A stretch of DNA of 64,000 bases, from positions 1 through 64,000 of the forward strand of contig CAJXVC010000002.1 of assembly GCA_913060975.1 (NCBI GenBank), written 5' to 3'. Numbering within the stretch: the first letter of the stretch is position 1; each line of letters starts with the position of its first letter. This document shows positions 46,971 through 55,254 of this stretch, one piece after another. Under the pieces are notes generated by a model, which saw nothing but the letters and a program-made list of their open reading frames with translations, was not told the DNA's origin and ran no database searches. The position numbers were made by a program, and so were the translations under genes. Source of the DNA: an uncultured Gammaproteobacteria bacterium (lineage in GTDB: Bacteria > Pseudomonadota > Gammaproteobacteria > Pseudomonadales > Pseudohongiellaceae).

Positions 46971-47450
46971 TCAGCGGGGTTGCAGGTGAGTCAACGGTAG
47001 CTCGGTGGAGTTCTGTACTTCCCTGAGCATAAAGCTCGAATGCACATCCGAAACACCCTCGATACGCGTAATCTTGTTTAGCAAGAATTGCTGATAATAC
47101 TCCATGTCCGGTACGACTACTTTTAGCTGGTAGTCTGCCGATTGGCCGGTGATCAGCAGGCACTCGATCACCTCCGGAAAACCTCTTACTTTCTCTTCGA
47201 ATTGCTCAAAGCGATCTGGCGTATGCCGGTCCATGCTGATTTGAATCAACGCTGTCAGTTTCAGATCCAGTTTCGATGCGCTCAACAGCGTGACCTGACC
47301 CTTGATGACGCCTGCATCCTCTAGTTGTTTGACTCGCCTGGCGCAGGGAGACGGTGATAGTCCTACCTTGTCTGCCAGTTCCAGATTGGTGATGGCACCA
47401 TTGCGTTGCAACTCCCCAAGTATGCGTATGTCCAGTTTGTCCAATTGCAT
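46971..47450 (-). CDS. Lrp/AsnC family transcriptional regulator
   Basis: 159 residues. The N-terminal helix-turn-helix reads LDIRILGELQRNGAITNLELADKVGLSPSPCARRV, and the C-terminal RAM effector domain contains TGQSADYQLKVVVPDMEYYQQF. Lrp-type proteins answer to leucine, lysine or other amino acids. It is divergent from leuA and shares with it an A+T-rich region, so it may control leuA and itself. Confidence 0.92.
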   Translation of the reverse strand: MQLDKLDIRILGELQRNGAITNLELADKVGLSPSPCARRVKQLEDAGVIKGQVTLLSASKLDLKLTALIQISMDRHTPDRFEQFEEKVRGFPEVIECLLITGQSADYQLKVVVPDMEYYQQFLLNKITRIEGVSDVHSSFMLREVQNSTELPLTHLQPR

Positions 47451-47559
47451 GGTGTCTCCATTGCTAATCAGTACGTGGCCTATGTTGCTCGCCAGCTATG
47501 ATTAGTGAGGTGTGAATAAAGCAGATAAGCTCATAATATTTCATAAAAGGATTAAAATA

Positions 47560-47594
47560 TATAATAAAATATGAATAAATGGTGATAAACACCA
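47560..47594 (+). promoter_or_regulatory. A+T-rich promoter and palindrome before leuA
   Basis: TATAAT at 47560-47565 is followed by the short palindrome TGGTG-ATAAA-CACCA at 47580-47594, placed just past the likely start of transcription. The -35 is weak, suggesting activator dependence. The neighbouring Lrp protein is an obvious candidate. Confidence 0.35.
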
Positions 47595-47669
47595 ATATAT
47601 AAGCAAAATAGGGCAAAAAAGACATAGAATCACCCCGTAAATTAACCTATTCTACTCAACCTCAAGCCA

Positions 47670-47692
47670 CCCTGGATTCACAAGATCCAGGG
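47670..47692 (+). other. Hairpin in the leuA leader
   Basis: CCCTGGAT and ATCCAGGG form a perfect 8-bp stem around a 7-base loop TCACAAG. No U-run follows, so it is not a simple terminator; it may be part of a regulatory leader. Confidence 0.6.
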
Positions 47693-47723
47693 ACTTCAGG
47701 CCAGCTTCCACATCCGGGAGCAA

Positions 47724-47774
47724 ATGCTCGAGATAAATTTCGGCCACAAACTGCGCAGTTATGTCCGCAGATAG
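47724..47774 (+). CDS. Possible 16-residue upstream ORF of leuA
   Basis: ATG to TAG, reading MLEINFGHKLRSYVRR. GGGAG ends 3 bases before the ATG, a rather short spacing. It is not leucine-rich (two Leu), which argues against classical leucine attenuation. Its stop lies 3 bases before the 15-bp repeats. Translation is unproven. Confidence 0.3.
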   Translation: MLEINFGHKLRSYVRR

Positions 47775-47777
47775 CGT

Positions 47778-47822
47778 GTCACAAGCACGGCGGTCACGAG
47801 CTCGGCGCCACAAGCGTCAGCG
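47778..47822 (+). repeat. Three 15-bp tandem repeats
   Basis: GTCACAAGCACGGCG, GTCACGAGCTCGGCG and CCACAAGCGTCAGCG lie head to tail in exact register within the leuA leader. Degenerate AGCGATT-containing units follow. Non-coding in the leuA frame. Confidence 0.75.
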
Positions 47823-47939
47823 ATTGAGCAAGCAATAGCGATTAAAGTGAGCGAGTAAGCAAATAGATAGCCAACAGGCCCGAAGGCCGATTACGACGGA
47901 GCCAGCAACTCACAACATGGGTGAGTGGAAACCAAGATC

Positions 47940-49616
47940 ATGAGTAACAAGCGATTCGACCATCGAAAATACAAACCTTTTCCGCCCATCGCGTTAAAGG
48001 ATCGTACCTGGCCTGATCAAGTGATCACCAAAGCCCCGACGTGGTGTAGTGTGGATCTACGTGATGGCAATCAGGCGCTCATTGAGCCGATGTCAGTTGC
48101 GCAGAAACAAAAGCTGTTTGCCCTGTTGGTAGAAGTGGGCTTCAAGGAAATTGAAGTCGGCTTTCCAGCGGCCTCGCAGCCGGATTTCGATTTTGTGCGC
48201 AGCCTGATCGAGGAAAACCGAATTCCTGATGACGTTACTATTCAGGTGCTTACCCAGGCTCGGCCAGAGCTGATTGAGCGCACGTTTGAGTCCCTCAAGG
48301 GGGCTCGCCGCGCTGTTTTGCATGTCTACAATTCAACGTCTGTAGTGCAGCGCCAGAAAGTTTTCAAGACCGACAAGGCAGGCATTATCGATATTGCCGT
48401 CAAGGGAGCGCAGTGCGTCAAGGAATGTGCCGAACGCGCGCCTGAGACCGAGTGGGTGTTCCAGTACTCGCCGGAAAGTTTTACCGGCACAGAAGTGGAT
48501 TTCGCAGTCGCCGTTTGTGATGCGGTGACGGATGTTTGGCAGCCCACACCGGAGCACCCATGCATTTTGAACTTGCCGTCAACAGTGGAGATGGCCACCC
48601 CCAATGTCTATGCCGATCAGATCGAATGGTTTGGCCGCAACATCAAGCGTCGTGATGCCATCATTATCAGTTTGCACACTCACAATGATAGAAGTTGTGC
48701 GGTAGCTGCGGCCGAGTTGGCAGTCATGGCCGGCGCGCAGCGTGTCGAAGGCACTTTGCTGGGCAATGGCGAGCGCACCGGCAACATGGACATCGTTATC
48801 ATGGCCATGAACCTTTACAGTCAGGGCATTGATCCGGAACTCGATCTGCATGACATGGATCGCATCGTATCCATCGTGCGCGAGTGTACACAGATCGATG
48901 TGCATCCTCGTCAGGCTTACTCGGGCGATCTGGTATTCACCGCGTTTTCCGGATCGCATCAGGATGCCATCAAAAAATGTCTGGATGTCTATCAGGAAGG
49001 CGCGCCCTGGGAAATCGCCTACCTGCCGATTGACCCCCGTGACATCGGGCGAACGTATCAGGATGTGATACGTGTAAACAGTCAGTCTGGTAAGGGCGGT
49101 GTTGCTTACGTACTGGCCAATAAATTTGGTTTTGAACTGCCGCGCTGGTTACAGATTGAATTCAGTCGCGTAGTACAAAAGCACACGGAGGAGTCCGGTC
49201 AGGAGATTCACCCGGAACAAATCTGGACCTTGTTTAATGACTATTATCTGAGCAGTGACAAGGCGCTGAGCCTGGAAGATTTCTCCATTAACAAGAGTGA
49301 GGGCAGGGAAACATTTACTGCCAAGCTGGATTACTTTGGTGAAGAACTTGCTGTGAGTGGTGAGGGCGATGGCGTGCTGGATGCGTTCGTCGAAGCGTTG
49401 AAACAAGCCATCAATATAGATTTTGAAATTCTCGAATACGGTGAGCATGCACTTGGTCAGGGTGCTGATGCGGAGGCTGTCACTTATATTCAGATCAAAT
49501 GCAACAATCGGCGCTACAGTGGCGTGGCCATTAGCAAAGATATTATTGCCTCATCACTCAACGCGTTTATGGGAGCGGCGAGCGAGCTGCTCACTGAACA
49601 ACGCGCCGCGGCCTGA
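47940..49616 (+). CDS. leuA: 2-isopropylmalate synthase (LeuA type 2)
   Basis: First enzyme of leucine synthesis; condenses acetyl-CoA with 2-oxoisovalerate. 558 residues from the ATG at 47940, the long type-2 form. Key text: WCSVDLRDGNQALIEPM near residue 35, SLHTHNDRSCAVAAAEL near 240 and the regulatory C-terminus with GEGDGVLDAFVEAL. The ORF track begins 5 codons earlier at a GTG; the ATG gives the typical MSNKRFDHRKYKPFPP start. Divergent from the Lrp gene, with a long structured leader. leuC and leuD are not in the window. Confidence 0.96.
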   Translation: MSNKRFDHRKYKPFPPIALKDRTWPDQVITKAPTWCSVDLRDGNQALIEPMSVAQKQKLFALLVEVGFKEIEVGFPAASQPDFDFVRSLIEENRIPDDVTIQVLTQARPELIERTFESLKGARRAVLHVYNSTSVVQRQKVFKTDKAGIIDIAVKGAQCVKECAERAPETEWVFQYSPESFTGTEVDFAVAVCDAVTDVWQPTPEHPCILNLPSTVEMATPNVYADQIEWFGRNIKRRDAIIISLHTHNDRSCAVAAAELAVMAGAQRVEGTLLGNGERTGNMDIVIMAMNLYSQGIDPELDLHDMDRIVSIVRECTQIDVHPRQAYSGDLVFTAFSGSHQDAIKKCLDVYQEGAPWEIAYLPIDPRDIGRTYQDVIRVNSQSGKGGVAYVLANKFGFELPRWLQIEFSRVVQKHTEESGQEIHPEQIWTLFNDYYLSSDKALSLEDFSINKSEGRETFTAKLDYFGEELAVSGEGDGVLDAFVEALKQAINIDFEILEYGEHALGQGADAEAVTYIQIKCNNRRYSGVAISKDIIASSLNAFMGAASELLTEQRAAA

Positions 49617-49652
49617 CAAGGCCGACGACACCCGTTCAAGCAGGATCGACAG

Positions 49653-49724
49653 CCTGCTGACTCGTGACAGAATTTGTGCCCACAAGGCGCTTGCCATGCG
49701 GAATGGCTGTCACGAATCGGCAGG
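49653..49724 (+). repeat. Long inverted repeat after leuA
   Basis: CCTGCTGACTCGTGACAG (49653-49670) pairs with CTGTCACGAATCGGCAGG (49707-49724) with one G-U and one mismatch, extended by three more pairs outward. The 36-base interior contains a smaller TTGTG/CACAA hairpin. It begins about 37 bases past the leuA stop and has no U-run. It may end or protect the leuA message, or be a small mobile-repeat copy. Confidence 0.6.
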
Positions 49725-49824
49725 TTGCCTGCTACCTTATCTCCGATAATTTGTTTCAGCTTTTGGTTCCCAGCTTATTGCCGTTATGGCTGCAACGGCG
49801 GTCACCTCTGCTATCATGTTTGGC

Positions 49825-50556
49825 ATGAATCAGCGGTTATTACGTTTGTTGCACCGGCGCATGGGAATTACCAGTGCGTTGTTTGTCATTCTGTTAACGG
49901 TCACCGGCTTGCTACTGCAGCATAGCCCAATACTGAAACTCGACACGAGCTATATCCAGTCACCAGCATTGGTGGACTGGTATGGCATCGAAGCGCCCAA
50001 TGTCGACAGCGCATTCGCAGCTGGTACTCAACATGTATTACAAATCAATAATCAGCTGTTCTTCGACACGCAACCACTGACTGGCAGCTTTTCTGACTTG
50101 CGCGGTGTTGTGCGCACGGATTACGGCTATCTGGTAGCGACGACAAATCAGTTGCTGCTCCTGACAGAGTCAGGGCAGATTATTGAAATCCTGAGTGCGA
50201 CTCACAACGTCCCAAGAGCCATTGCGCGTATTGGGGTGTCCACAGATGGTGGCATTCATGTGCAAAGCGGGGCACAGATGCGCCGTTTTGATATCGATGA
50301 ATTACTATGGCCTGTGAGTGAGATTGGTCCGGCTGGTGCGCAATGGAGCAGGCCGACGACTGCCCCGGCTGAATTGATCGAACAACTACGTGCTGAATTT
50401 ACAACGTCCGTATTGAGTTGGGAGCGTGTGCTGACAGACTTGCATAGTGGCAGGTTGTTTGGTGCGCTAGGCGTCATCGTAGTGGATGTGATGGCAGTGC
50501 TGTTTTTGTTGATGGCACTGTCTGGCTTGTGGATCTGGACGCGCCGTCGATCTTGA
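49825..50556 (+). CDS. PepSY-associated membrane protein
   Basis: 243 residues from the ATG at 49825 (MNQRLLRLLHRRMGI); the ORF track begins 13 codons earlier in a poorer context. An N-terminal membrane segment (about 15-35, ITSALFVILLTVTGLLL), a periplasmic domain of some 170 residues, and a C-terminal segment in DLHSGRLFGALGVIVVDVMAVLFLLMALSGLWIW match the PepSY_TM family, often linked to iron or redox handling in the envelope. Followed after 36 bases by the rhodanese gene. Confidence 0.75.
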   Translation: MNQRLLRLLHRRMGITSALFVILLTVTGLLLQHSPILKLDTSYIQSPALVDWYGIEAPNVDSAFAAGTQHVLQINNQLFFDTQPLTGSFSDLRGVVRTDYGYLVATTNQLLLLTESGQIIEILSATHNVPRAIARIGVSTDGGIHVQSGAQMRRFDIDELLWPVSEIGPAGAQWSRPTTAPAELIEQLRAEFTTSVLSWERVLTDLHSGRLFGALGVIVVDVMAVLFLLMALSGLWIWTRRRS

Positions 50557-50592
50557 TTACCAATTTCTGGCGCTCGGCGTTATGCTGGGGCA

Positions 50593-51093
50593 ATGATTTA
50601 TTCCATTCTGATCGTATCTGCCGCGGGCTTTTTCAGTTTGTTCGGTGTTAATTGGGAAGCCATCGACGCGCGAATCGCTGAAGAGTATCCGGCCGTGCAA
50701 ACCATTGAAGGCGACGTACTTCTGAAGCAGTTGCAGACGGCAGAGCAACCGGCCCCACAATTAGTTGATGTGCGCGAGCAAGATGAGTTCGCAGTCAGTC
50801 ATTTGCAAGGGGCACGGAATTGGCAATCGGCCACTGAGATCGCGCAACAACTAACAGACAAGACTGCGCCTATAGTCGTGTATTGCTCGGTCGGCTATCG
50901 CTCAGCCGGGGTTGCCAGCGAACTGGCGGCCATGGGCTACACACAGGTACGTAATCTTCGCCATTCAATCTTCGCCTGGGCCAACACTGGCAAGCCCATG
51001 GTGAATGCACAGGGGGCAACCGACAAGGCCCATCCTTTCAATCTTGTCTGGGGTTCGCTACTGATCGAGCCGCTGCGCCAGCGCACGCCGTAA
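50593..51093 (+). CDS. Rhodanese-like protein
   Basis: 166 residues. N-terminal hydrophobic segment (MIYSILIVSAAGFFSLFGV) that may be a signal or membrane anchor, then a single rhodanese domain with QLVDVREQDEFAVSHLQGARN and the active-site loop VVYCSVGYRSAGVA, whose cysteine would carry the persulfide. A sulfur-transfer role is expected. Thiosulfate use and partner are unknown. Confidence 0.88.
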   Translation: MIYSILIVSAAGFFSLFGVNWEAIDARIAEEYPAVQTIEGDVLLKQLQTAEQPAPQLVDVREQDEFAVSHLQGARNWQSATEIAQQLTDKTAPIVVYCSVGYRSAGVASELAAMGYTQVRNLRHSIFAWANTGKPMVNAQGATDKAHPFNLVWGSLLIEPLRQRTP

Positions 51094-51266
51094 CTCTCCG
51101 CAGGCCCGCTTTCGGGCAAACTATTCTCTCCTGTCTTGCGACTTAGTAATTAAAAACCAGTATCCTGTTTGGTGAATTATTGCGATTTGCGACCGATAAC
51201 TCGCTTGAGCGTTGCATGAATAGTGCGCTGCCAAGGCGAAAGGCAAATCTACGACGAACCACGGGA

Positions 51267-51875
51267 ATGGCTGAGATGAGCTTGGATGCAAGCTTGCAAG
51301 ACGAGGACGAAGCATTAATTGCGGCAGCACTTAATGGCTCAGCCTATGCCTGGGAAAAACTGGTCAGGCGCTATGAGAGCAGGGTCTATAACCATGGAAT
51401 GCGCTTAACGGGCAATAGTTCCGATGCCATGGATCTGATGCAGGAAGTGTTTCTCGGCGTTTATCGCAATCTGCACCGTTTTCGAGGCGATGCGAAATTC
51501 AGCAGTTGGCTGTTTCGTATTGCCCATAATAAAGCCGTCGATTTGAATCGGCGCAAGAAGCTGTTCACATCATCAGCGCCCTCGGGGTGGGATGAGGATG
51601 AACCAGCCGATGTCTACGCCGGGTTTGCCAGCAGCATTGAAGATGAACCGGATATGCGCTTGCGTCGACAACAACAAAACCGCCAAGTAATGCAGATGCT
51701 GGCGATGTTGCCAGTTGAGCAGCGCATGGTAGTGGAATTGAAAGTATTTCAGTCGCTGACGTTTGAAGAAATTGCCCAGCTGCAAGACATATCTGAAAAC
51801 ACGGCCAAGACCAGATTTTATACCGCATTGAAGAAACTGAAGGTGGAAACGGAGGAAACTGATGTCCTGTCCTAA
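51267..51875 (+). CDS. RNA polymerase sigma factor, ECF type
   Basis: About 202 residues. Region 2 is clear in DLMQEVFLGVYRNLHRFRGDAKFSSWLFRIAHNKAVD and region 4 in MLAMLPVEQRMVVELKVFQSLTFEEIAQLQDISENTAKTRFYTALKKLK. The start is uncertain: ATGs at 51216, 51267 and 51276 are all in frame; GGGA at 51263-51266 best serves 51276. Next gene, overlapping by 14 bases, encodes a zinc-finger anti-sigma factor. No promoter of the type found before the first ECF gene is seen here. Confidence 0.9.
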   Translation: MAEMSLDASLQDEDEALIAAALNGSAYAWEKLVRRYESRVYNHGMRLTGNSSDAMDLMQEVFLGVYRNLHRFRGDAKFSSWLFRIAHNKAVDLNRRKKLFTSSAPSGWDEDEPADVYAGFASSIEDEPDMRLRRQQQNRQVMQMLAMLPVEQRMVVELKVFQSLTFEEIAQLQDISENTAKTRFYTALKKLKVETEETDVLS

Positions 51876-52554
51876 GACCCAACATCTATTGCAAGAATAT
51901 TTTGCGGACGATCTGGCGCCTAAGGCCAGCGCAGAAATAGATCACCATCTTCAGCAATGTGAGCACTGCAGTACTGAACTGGAATCTTTATTGCTCGCCC
52001 GCACCAACTTGAATGGCTGGCAGGACGAACGCGTGCCACATTGGGATCGCGGTACTGAGCTGTTTCGTCGTGAGCATGGCAAGCAAGTTCCCGCAGAGCC
52101 ATTCTGGAATCGCTGGCAATGGCTGCCAACGGCGGCGTCATTCGCCATGCTCTGCATTTTGATTCTCAATACAACAGTAGTTAGTAGTGAGCAGGGATTC
52201 TCTATCAGCTTTGGCGCTGGCGCGTCTGGTTCAGAACAATTATCAGCGCAACTGGATGCCAGATTGGCAGAAATAGCCAACGAACAACGTCAGGAAACAC
52301 AGGCTGCGCTGGCCCGTCTCGAAGCGCGACAGGATTCCAATAATGTACAACTGCTTCAGGCGGTCATGGAGCAGACGCAGCAAACCACTGCTGAAAATCT
52401 GGAGCGTATTTACACCATATTTGAACAGCAGCGAATTCAGGATTTGCAAGATATGCGTGCCGGTTATCAGCAGTTGGTTGATAGTGATTATCAGACTATT
52501 CAGTCACTGCAGCAGCTAGCGCAGTATGTCAGCTATGACGGCAATACCAGGTAG
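51862..52554 (+). CDS. Zinc-finger anti-sigma factor
   Basis: 230 residues. N-terminal zf-HC2 domain with the ZAS motif HHLQQCEHC near residues 31-39, a membrane segment at about 91-110 (WLPTAASFAMLCILILNTTVV), and a periplasmic tail with a long glutamine-rich coiled coil (EQRQETQAALARLEARQDS). It overlaps the ECF sigma gene, indicating a cognate pair, and is followed at once by a secreted coiled-coil protein gene. Confidence 0.87.
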   Translation: MSCPKTQHLLQEYFADDLAPKASAEIDHHLQQCEHCSTELESLLLARTNLNGWQDERVPHWDRGTELFRREHGKQVPAEPFWNRWQWLPTAASFAMLCILILNTTVVSSEQGFSISFGAGASGSEQLSAQLDARLAEIANEQRQETQAALARLEARQDSNNVQLLQAVMEQTQQTTAENLERIYTIFEQQRIQDLQDMRAGYQQLVDSDYQTIQSLQQLAQYVSYDGNTR

Positions 52555-53571
52555 ATGATCATGAAGAGAGTAGTGCGCAAGATTCTGTTAACAGCAATGC
52601 TGTCGTGCGGGGTTATCAGCCCGCTGTTTGCACAAGACGATGATTTGCGCGATTTGCGATTGAGTATCGAAGCTTTCGCGGGTGTGCTGGAAGATGCCTT
52701 GGGTTTGAATCAGTCAACCGGTTTGTTCGGCATCAGTCTTGGTGGCACAGAGAGTACTTACTTGCAAGGTCAGGGGGCAGTTATCGAGGTGCGCAGTCCA
52801 TTGGCGACTCAGCGCAACAGGCTGAGCATGGCGTCTTTGAGCACAGCGATGCAATCATTGGCGGCACGGAATAATCCTTTTGAAGCCATGCGCCGACAAA
52901 CGGCGAGTGAGTCTCTGGCTGCAACTGCTGCGGATTCGCCGGCCGACAGTTTTTACAACGAAATGATGGAGCGCATTGCCAGCGTCGATTTTTCGCTGGC
53001 TGTGAATTCTGCACTGCAACAAGCTGGCAATGCAGCACGTTCGTTGCGCTCGCTGGATGAAATAGATACGCCAACTTACGAGTCAGTGCAGTCCGGACTG
53101 GATGATTTGCGCGATCGAGTCAGCGCCCGGCAGAATGAATTGCGCCAGCTGCAAAATGAGATTCGTTCTGCCGTGACACAAGAAGATGTCAGTGAGGATA
53201 CATTGTCTTCTCGAGTTGATACCTTGCTTGGCCAGTTGGAACCGCTACGCAACGAAGCAGAGGCGGCGGCAGAGCAATTGAATGCGCGCATGGAGCAAGC
53301 CTCCCAGCGCTATGCGCAGCAGTGGCAACAGGAATTTGTCAGTTTCGAAGAACAGCTATATACGGCTATGTGTGATTTCGGTGCCAGCTTGCGTGAGTTG
53401 CCCGATAACGAAAACATCTCTGTCATCCTCGTTGGTCTTGGTGAGGACGGCGAAGACAATCGTCGGACAGACAAAGTACACATCTATTCCGTGGCCGATC
53501 TAAGAGCCTGTCAACGCGGAAACATTGATGCGGCTGTCTTGCAGGAGCGAGCTAGCGCGTATAGCTATTAG
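52555..53571 (+). CDS. Secreted coiled-coil protein of unknown function
   Basis: Not recognised. 338 residues: signal peptide ending SPLFAQ near residue 27, a region of about 140 residues rich in Ser/Ala/Leu, then a long coiled coil (about 185-270, DDLRDRVSARQNELRQLQNE), and a C-terminal globular part with ICVILVGLG-like text (ISVILVGLGEDGEDN) and two cysteines. It starts directly after the anti-sigma stop; ATGs at 52555 and 52561 are both possible. It is probably in the regulon of that sigma pair, maybe involved in its sensing. Confidence 0.6.
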   Translation: MIMKRVVRKILLTAMLSCGVISPLFAQDDDLRDLRLSIEAFAGVLEDALGLNQSTGLFGISLGGTESTYLQGQGAVIEVRSPLATQRNRLSMASLSTAMQSLAARNNPFEAMRRQTASESLAATAADSPADSFYNEMMERIASVDFSLAVNSALQQAGNAARSLRSLDEIDTPTYESVQSGLDDLRDRVSARQNELRQLQNEIRSAVTQEDVSEDTLSSRVDTLLGQLEPLRNEAEAAAEQLNARMEQASQRYAQQWQQEFVSFEEQLYTAMCDFGASLRELPDNENISVILVGLGEDGEDNRRTDKVHIYSVADLRACQRGNIDAAVLQERASAYSY

Positions 53572-53650
53572 TAGCTGCTAATTATCGAATAGCATTCTCT
53601 CCAAAATTCACTCTCTCCACAGTTGACTTGCTAACTCGCCACGCGCCAGT

Positions 53651-54463
53651 TCAGAAAGGTGTGCCTGTAATGTTGGCGTCAGCCGGGGTAAACGACTTTG
53701 CGCCATCTTGTTGTTGATACAGCCGGGTGATCAGCAACAAAACTCCTGGCACGTCCAGCAGATCAATGTCATCGAAGACCAGTTTGCGGCGAATGCGTTC
53801 TCGAGTCGTAAACATACTGCCGTCAGTCCTGAAGTTCAGAAATGTAAAGTCCTCATCTTCTTCACCCCAATCCTTGGAGATTTCTTCCTGACCGATGCGA
53901 CCATCAAAGCGTGGGAACGGGTAGAACCAGCGTCCCCCTGAGCGTCCCGCCTGATAGGTGATGATGTTGCGTCCATCGGGGTAGTACCAGGTCACATCGA
54001 AGGCGCGAAAGTAATGTGTCGCCAGATGACCGTTAGGCCAATACAGCGCTTGATCACCATGCATCCAATGGGTGGCCATGACTTCGCCGTTAGGATAGAA
54101 AATGCTGGTATCCAGTCCGGGGCCAGAGAAAAGTTTCTGCCCGTTCGGGAAGCGCCACGCATCGTAGTACAAGTCGGTAGAGGCCAGTGCGCCATTGTCA
54201 TAATGGCTGTTGCCGCGTGTGAACCCGGTGAGAATTACGGGTTGGCAGACCAGCCGATTCATCTGCTCGAGTTGTGACTCCATTTCGATCAATTCGCCAA
54301 TAGGATCATCGTTAGCTGGCAACAGACGGTTTAATGTGACCATCTTGGCCATGAATTCCAATGTCGCACAGGCACTGCTCACATTATCAGCGCCACTTTG
54401 GGCGAAACTGTTAGTGGTCAACATCATGAATACAGTCAGGGCAATTGTTCTCTTTATTGTCAT
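53651..54463 (-). CDS. Secreted MORN/YwqK-like repeat protein
   Basis: 270 residues from the ATG at 54461-54463, preceded by GGAGG at a 6-base spacing; the ORF track starts 6 codons earlier. A signal peptide ends NSFAQ near residue 22. The body holds repeated (F/Y)(Y/P)P(N/D)G units: WRFPNGQKLFSG, SIFYPNGEVMATHWMHG, LYWPNGHLATHY, TWYYPDGRNIITYQ, which resemble MORN-type or YwqK beta-hairpin repeats. The last 90 residues are not recognised. Function unknown. Confidence 0.6.
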   Translation of the reverse strand: MTIKRTIALTVFMMLTTNSFAQSGADNVSSACATLEFMAKMVTLNRLLPANDDPIGELIEMESQLEQMNRLVCQPVILTGFTRGNSHYDNGALASTDLYYDAWRFPNGQKLFSGPGLDTSIFYPNGEVMATHWMHGDQALYWPNGHLATHYFRAFDVTWYYPDGRNIITYQAGRSGGRWFYPFPRFDGRIGQEEISKDWGEEDEDFTFLNFRTDGSMFTTRERIRRKLVFDDIDLLDVPGVLLLITRLYQQQDGAKSFTPADANITGTPF

Positions 54464-54784
54464 TGCAATCCTCCTACGCACCCAGTCAGGGCATTGTTGC
54501 CAATTCGCTGCGCCTTGCTATTGGTTTTCTTCAATTTGCTACGATTCGTATCGGTTTACAGGAGAGTCTAGGGATTCATAAGTGAATGTGGACTTAATAA
54601 CGCGAAAATGTTGATGCTTACGCAATTGGGGCTTGGTCTTGGGGTGTTTATTCCGATAAAATGCCTGCGTTCCAGGGGTCTTATGAATCCGCCGATACTC
54701 GCTGATAGCAAATCAGGTATGAGCATCAGTTGGCGACACAGATTGAGTCCCGAAAAAGAAAAAGCCGACTCCGAGGAGACCAAG
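54464..54784. other. Divergent region between repeat protein and zinc-ribbon gene
   Basis: 321 bases. It holds the ribosome site of the repeat-protein gene, one arm of a 16-base direct repeat (CAGTCAGGGCATTGTT at 54483, the other arm at 54433 with one extra base), and a possible promoter TTGGTC-N16-GATAAA near 54636-54663. The ORF track extends the zinc-ribbon gene back to 54608, but that part has no family match. Confidence 0.4.
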
Positions 54785-55174
54785 ATGGACTGTCCGAAGT
54801 GCAATTCCGAAATGCAGATTCTTAATATCGAGACGCTGCAAGGCAAAGTAGAAATTGATCGCTGTAATAGCTGCCACGGCCTTTGGTTCGACAATGGCGA
54901 AGCCGAAAAACTCAAAGGCGACTGGATGGCTGATTTTGCCGATAGCGGAGACCCCGGCGTAGGAAAGACATACAACACTGTGCGTGATATTCAATGTCCG
55001 CGTTGCAGCAAGCCAATGACCAAGATTAACGATCCCAAGCAGCGTCATCTGGAATACGAGGCATGTGAAGAACATGGCATGTTTATGGATGCCGGTGAGT
55101 TCACAGACTATAAGCATGAGACGTTGCTTGATATTTTTCGTGACGCGGTTTCGCGAATTCGTCGCAAGAAATAG
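54785..55174 (+). CDS. Zinc-ribbon protein (zf-TFIIB family)
   Basis: 129 residues from the ATG at 54785, with GAGGAG 5 bases upstream. Two zinc ribbons: MDCPKCNSEMQIL with CNSCHGLWFDNGEAEKL, and IQCPRCSKPMTKI with a second, partly altered site (YEACEEHGMFMDAGEF), in the zf-TFIIB pattern. Such small proteins are common in proteobacteria and have no firm role. Followed by an intrinsic terminator embedded in the end of the convergent PHP gene. Confidence 0.8.
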   Translation: MDCPKCNSEMQILNIETLQGKVEIDRCNSCHGLWFDNGEAEKLKGDWMADFADSGDPGVGKTYNTVRDIQCPRCSKPMTKINDPKQRHLEYEACEEHGMFMDAGEFTDYKHETLLDIFRDAVSRIRRKK

Positions 55175-55254
55175 TTTTCGTGAATCGCAAACCCCGAGTC
55201 ACCGACTCAGTTTGATTCAACGCTATAAAATCACAAAGCTGTAAGATTCAGTGA

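Larger units (their letters stand above)
47451..47939. other. leuA leader and shared lrp/leuA regulatory region
   Basis: 489 bases without a gene of normal size. It holds an A+T-rich stretch (47530-47640) with TATAAT at 47560-47565 and a TGGTG-ATAAA-CACCA palindrome at 47580-47594, an 8-bp stem CCCTGGAT/ATCCAGGG (47670-47692), a 16-codon ORF (47724-47774), the 15-bp repeats at 47778-47822, and a GGCC-CGAA-GGCC stem near the end. It looks like a structured leader that could regulate leuA. Confidence 0.6.
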
